Shown piece by piece: positions 22,272 through 22,363 of a DNA stretch of 22,363 bases. The notes under the pieces were generated by a model. It made no database searches and was not told the DNA's origin. It saw only the letters and a list, made by a program, of their open reading frames with translations. The DNA is from an uncultured Thermoguttaceae bacterium. Its GTDB lineage: Bacteria; Planctomycetota; Planctomycetia; Pirellulales; Thermoguttaceae. The stretch spans positions 1-22,363 of the forward strand of contig CAKVCP010000026.1 of NCBI GenBank assembly GCA_934725735.1, in the 5' to 3' direction. Within the stretch, counting starts at the first letter, position 1. The number at the start of each line of letters is the position of its first letter. The translations under genes and the position numbers were made by a program.

Positions 22272-22363
22272 GTCAACGTCGGCGTGAATGTCGGTGTAAA
22301 TGTCGGTGTAAATGTCGGTGTAAATGTCGGTGTAAATGTCGGTGTAAATGTCGGTGTAAATGT
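22272..22363 (+). repeat. 12-bp tandem repeat encoding Val-Asn-Val-Gly, continuing past the window
   Basis: Seven complete units and one partial unit of GTAAATGTCGGT. The first unit is GTCAACGTCGGC and the second GTGAATGTCGGT; the rest visible are identical. Every difference between units is synonymous in the frame Val-Asn-Val-Gly. That frame is the same as the AlbA_2 gene ending at 22226, but TGA at 22233 and TAG at 22263 intervene. (NVGV)n linkers are, to my knowledge, found between the ATPase and winged-helix parts of AlbA_2 proteins in other bacteria. This may be the start of another such gene or a broken remnant. Confidence 0.9.

Noticed and set aside
22272..22363. CRISPR array
   Set aside because: Units are 12 bp, contiguous and without spacers, and differ only at synonymous positions, so this is a coding tandem repeat.

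Overview
The window looks like chromosomal DNA from a planctomycete, probably a member of Pirellulales or a relative. This rests on gene content, not on a marker gene. The clues are a tandem pair of DUF1559 pseudopilin-like proteins with the H-X9-DG signature, a small lipoprotein of the type often found beside them, an ECF sigma factor next to a large membrane-bound Ser/Thr kinase with a planctomycete-type N-terminus, and very large secreted proteins. Coding is moderately GC-rich with many GCG, GAC and TCG codons. Intergenic gaps are AT-rich and most genes end in clear intrinsic terminators.

Layout. 1-2617 (+): the tail of one DUF1559 gene with its terminator, a 583-base gap with a good promoter, a complete DUF1559 gene, a terminator-like hairpin, then a lipoprotein gene. 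2639-13219 (-): four secreted or envelope proteins, each apparently its own transcription unit. In order along the + coordinate they are a thioredoxin-fold protein that has lost its CxxC, a cysteine-rich exported protein, a 1158-residue protein with jelly-roll-like ends and a glycosidase-like centre, and a 1167-residue secretin. 13220-13800: a 581-base gap. It appears to hold the secretin promoter with a 17-bp inverted repeat, followed by a structured RNA or mRNA leader. 13801-17645 (-): the kinase and the ECF sigma factor, 35 bases apart. 17878-20786 (+): lysyl-tRNA synthetase and an MFS transporter. 20904-22226 (+): an AlbA_2 (Schlafen-like)/HATPase/winged-helix regulator, followed at the right edge by a 12-bp tandem repeat encoding Val-Asn-Val-Gly.

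How the genes may work together (inference): most of the minus-strand block and the DUF1559 cluster concern the cell envelope. The DUF1559 proteins carry type IV pilin-like N-termini, and the secretin would form an outer-membrane channel. No assembly ATPase, inner-membrane platform or prepilin peptidase is present here, so the secretin is an orphan in this window. The ECF/kinase pair is probably a signalling unit in which phosphorylation replaces a conventional anti-sigma factor. lysS is housekeeping.

The least explained parts are the structured RNA upstream of the secretin, the cysteine-rich protein, the insertion inside the kinase domain, and the VNVG repeat in the same frame as the regulator but beyond its stop codon.
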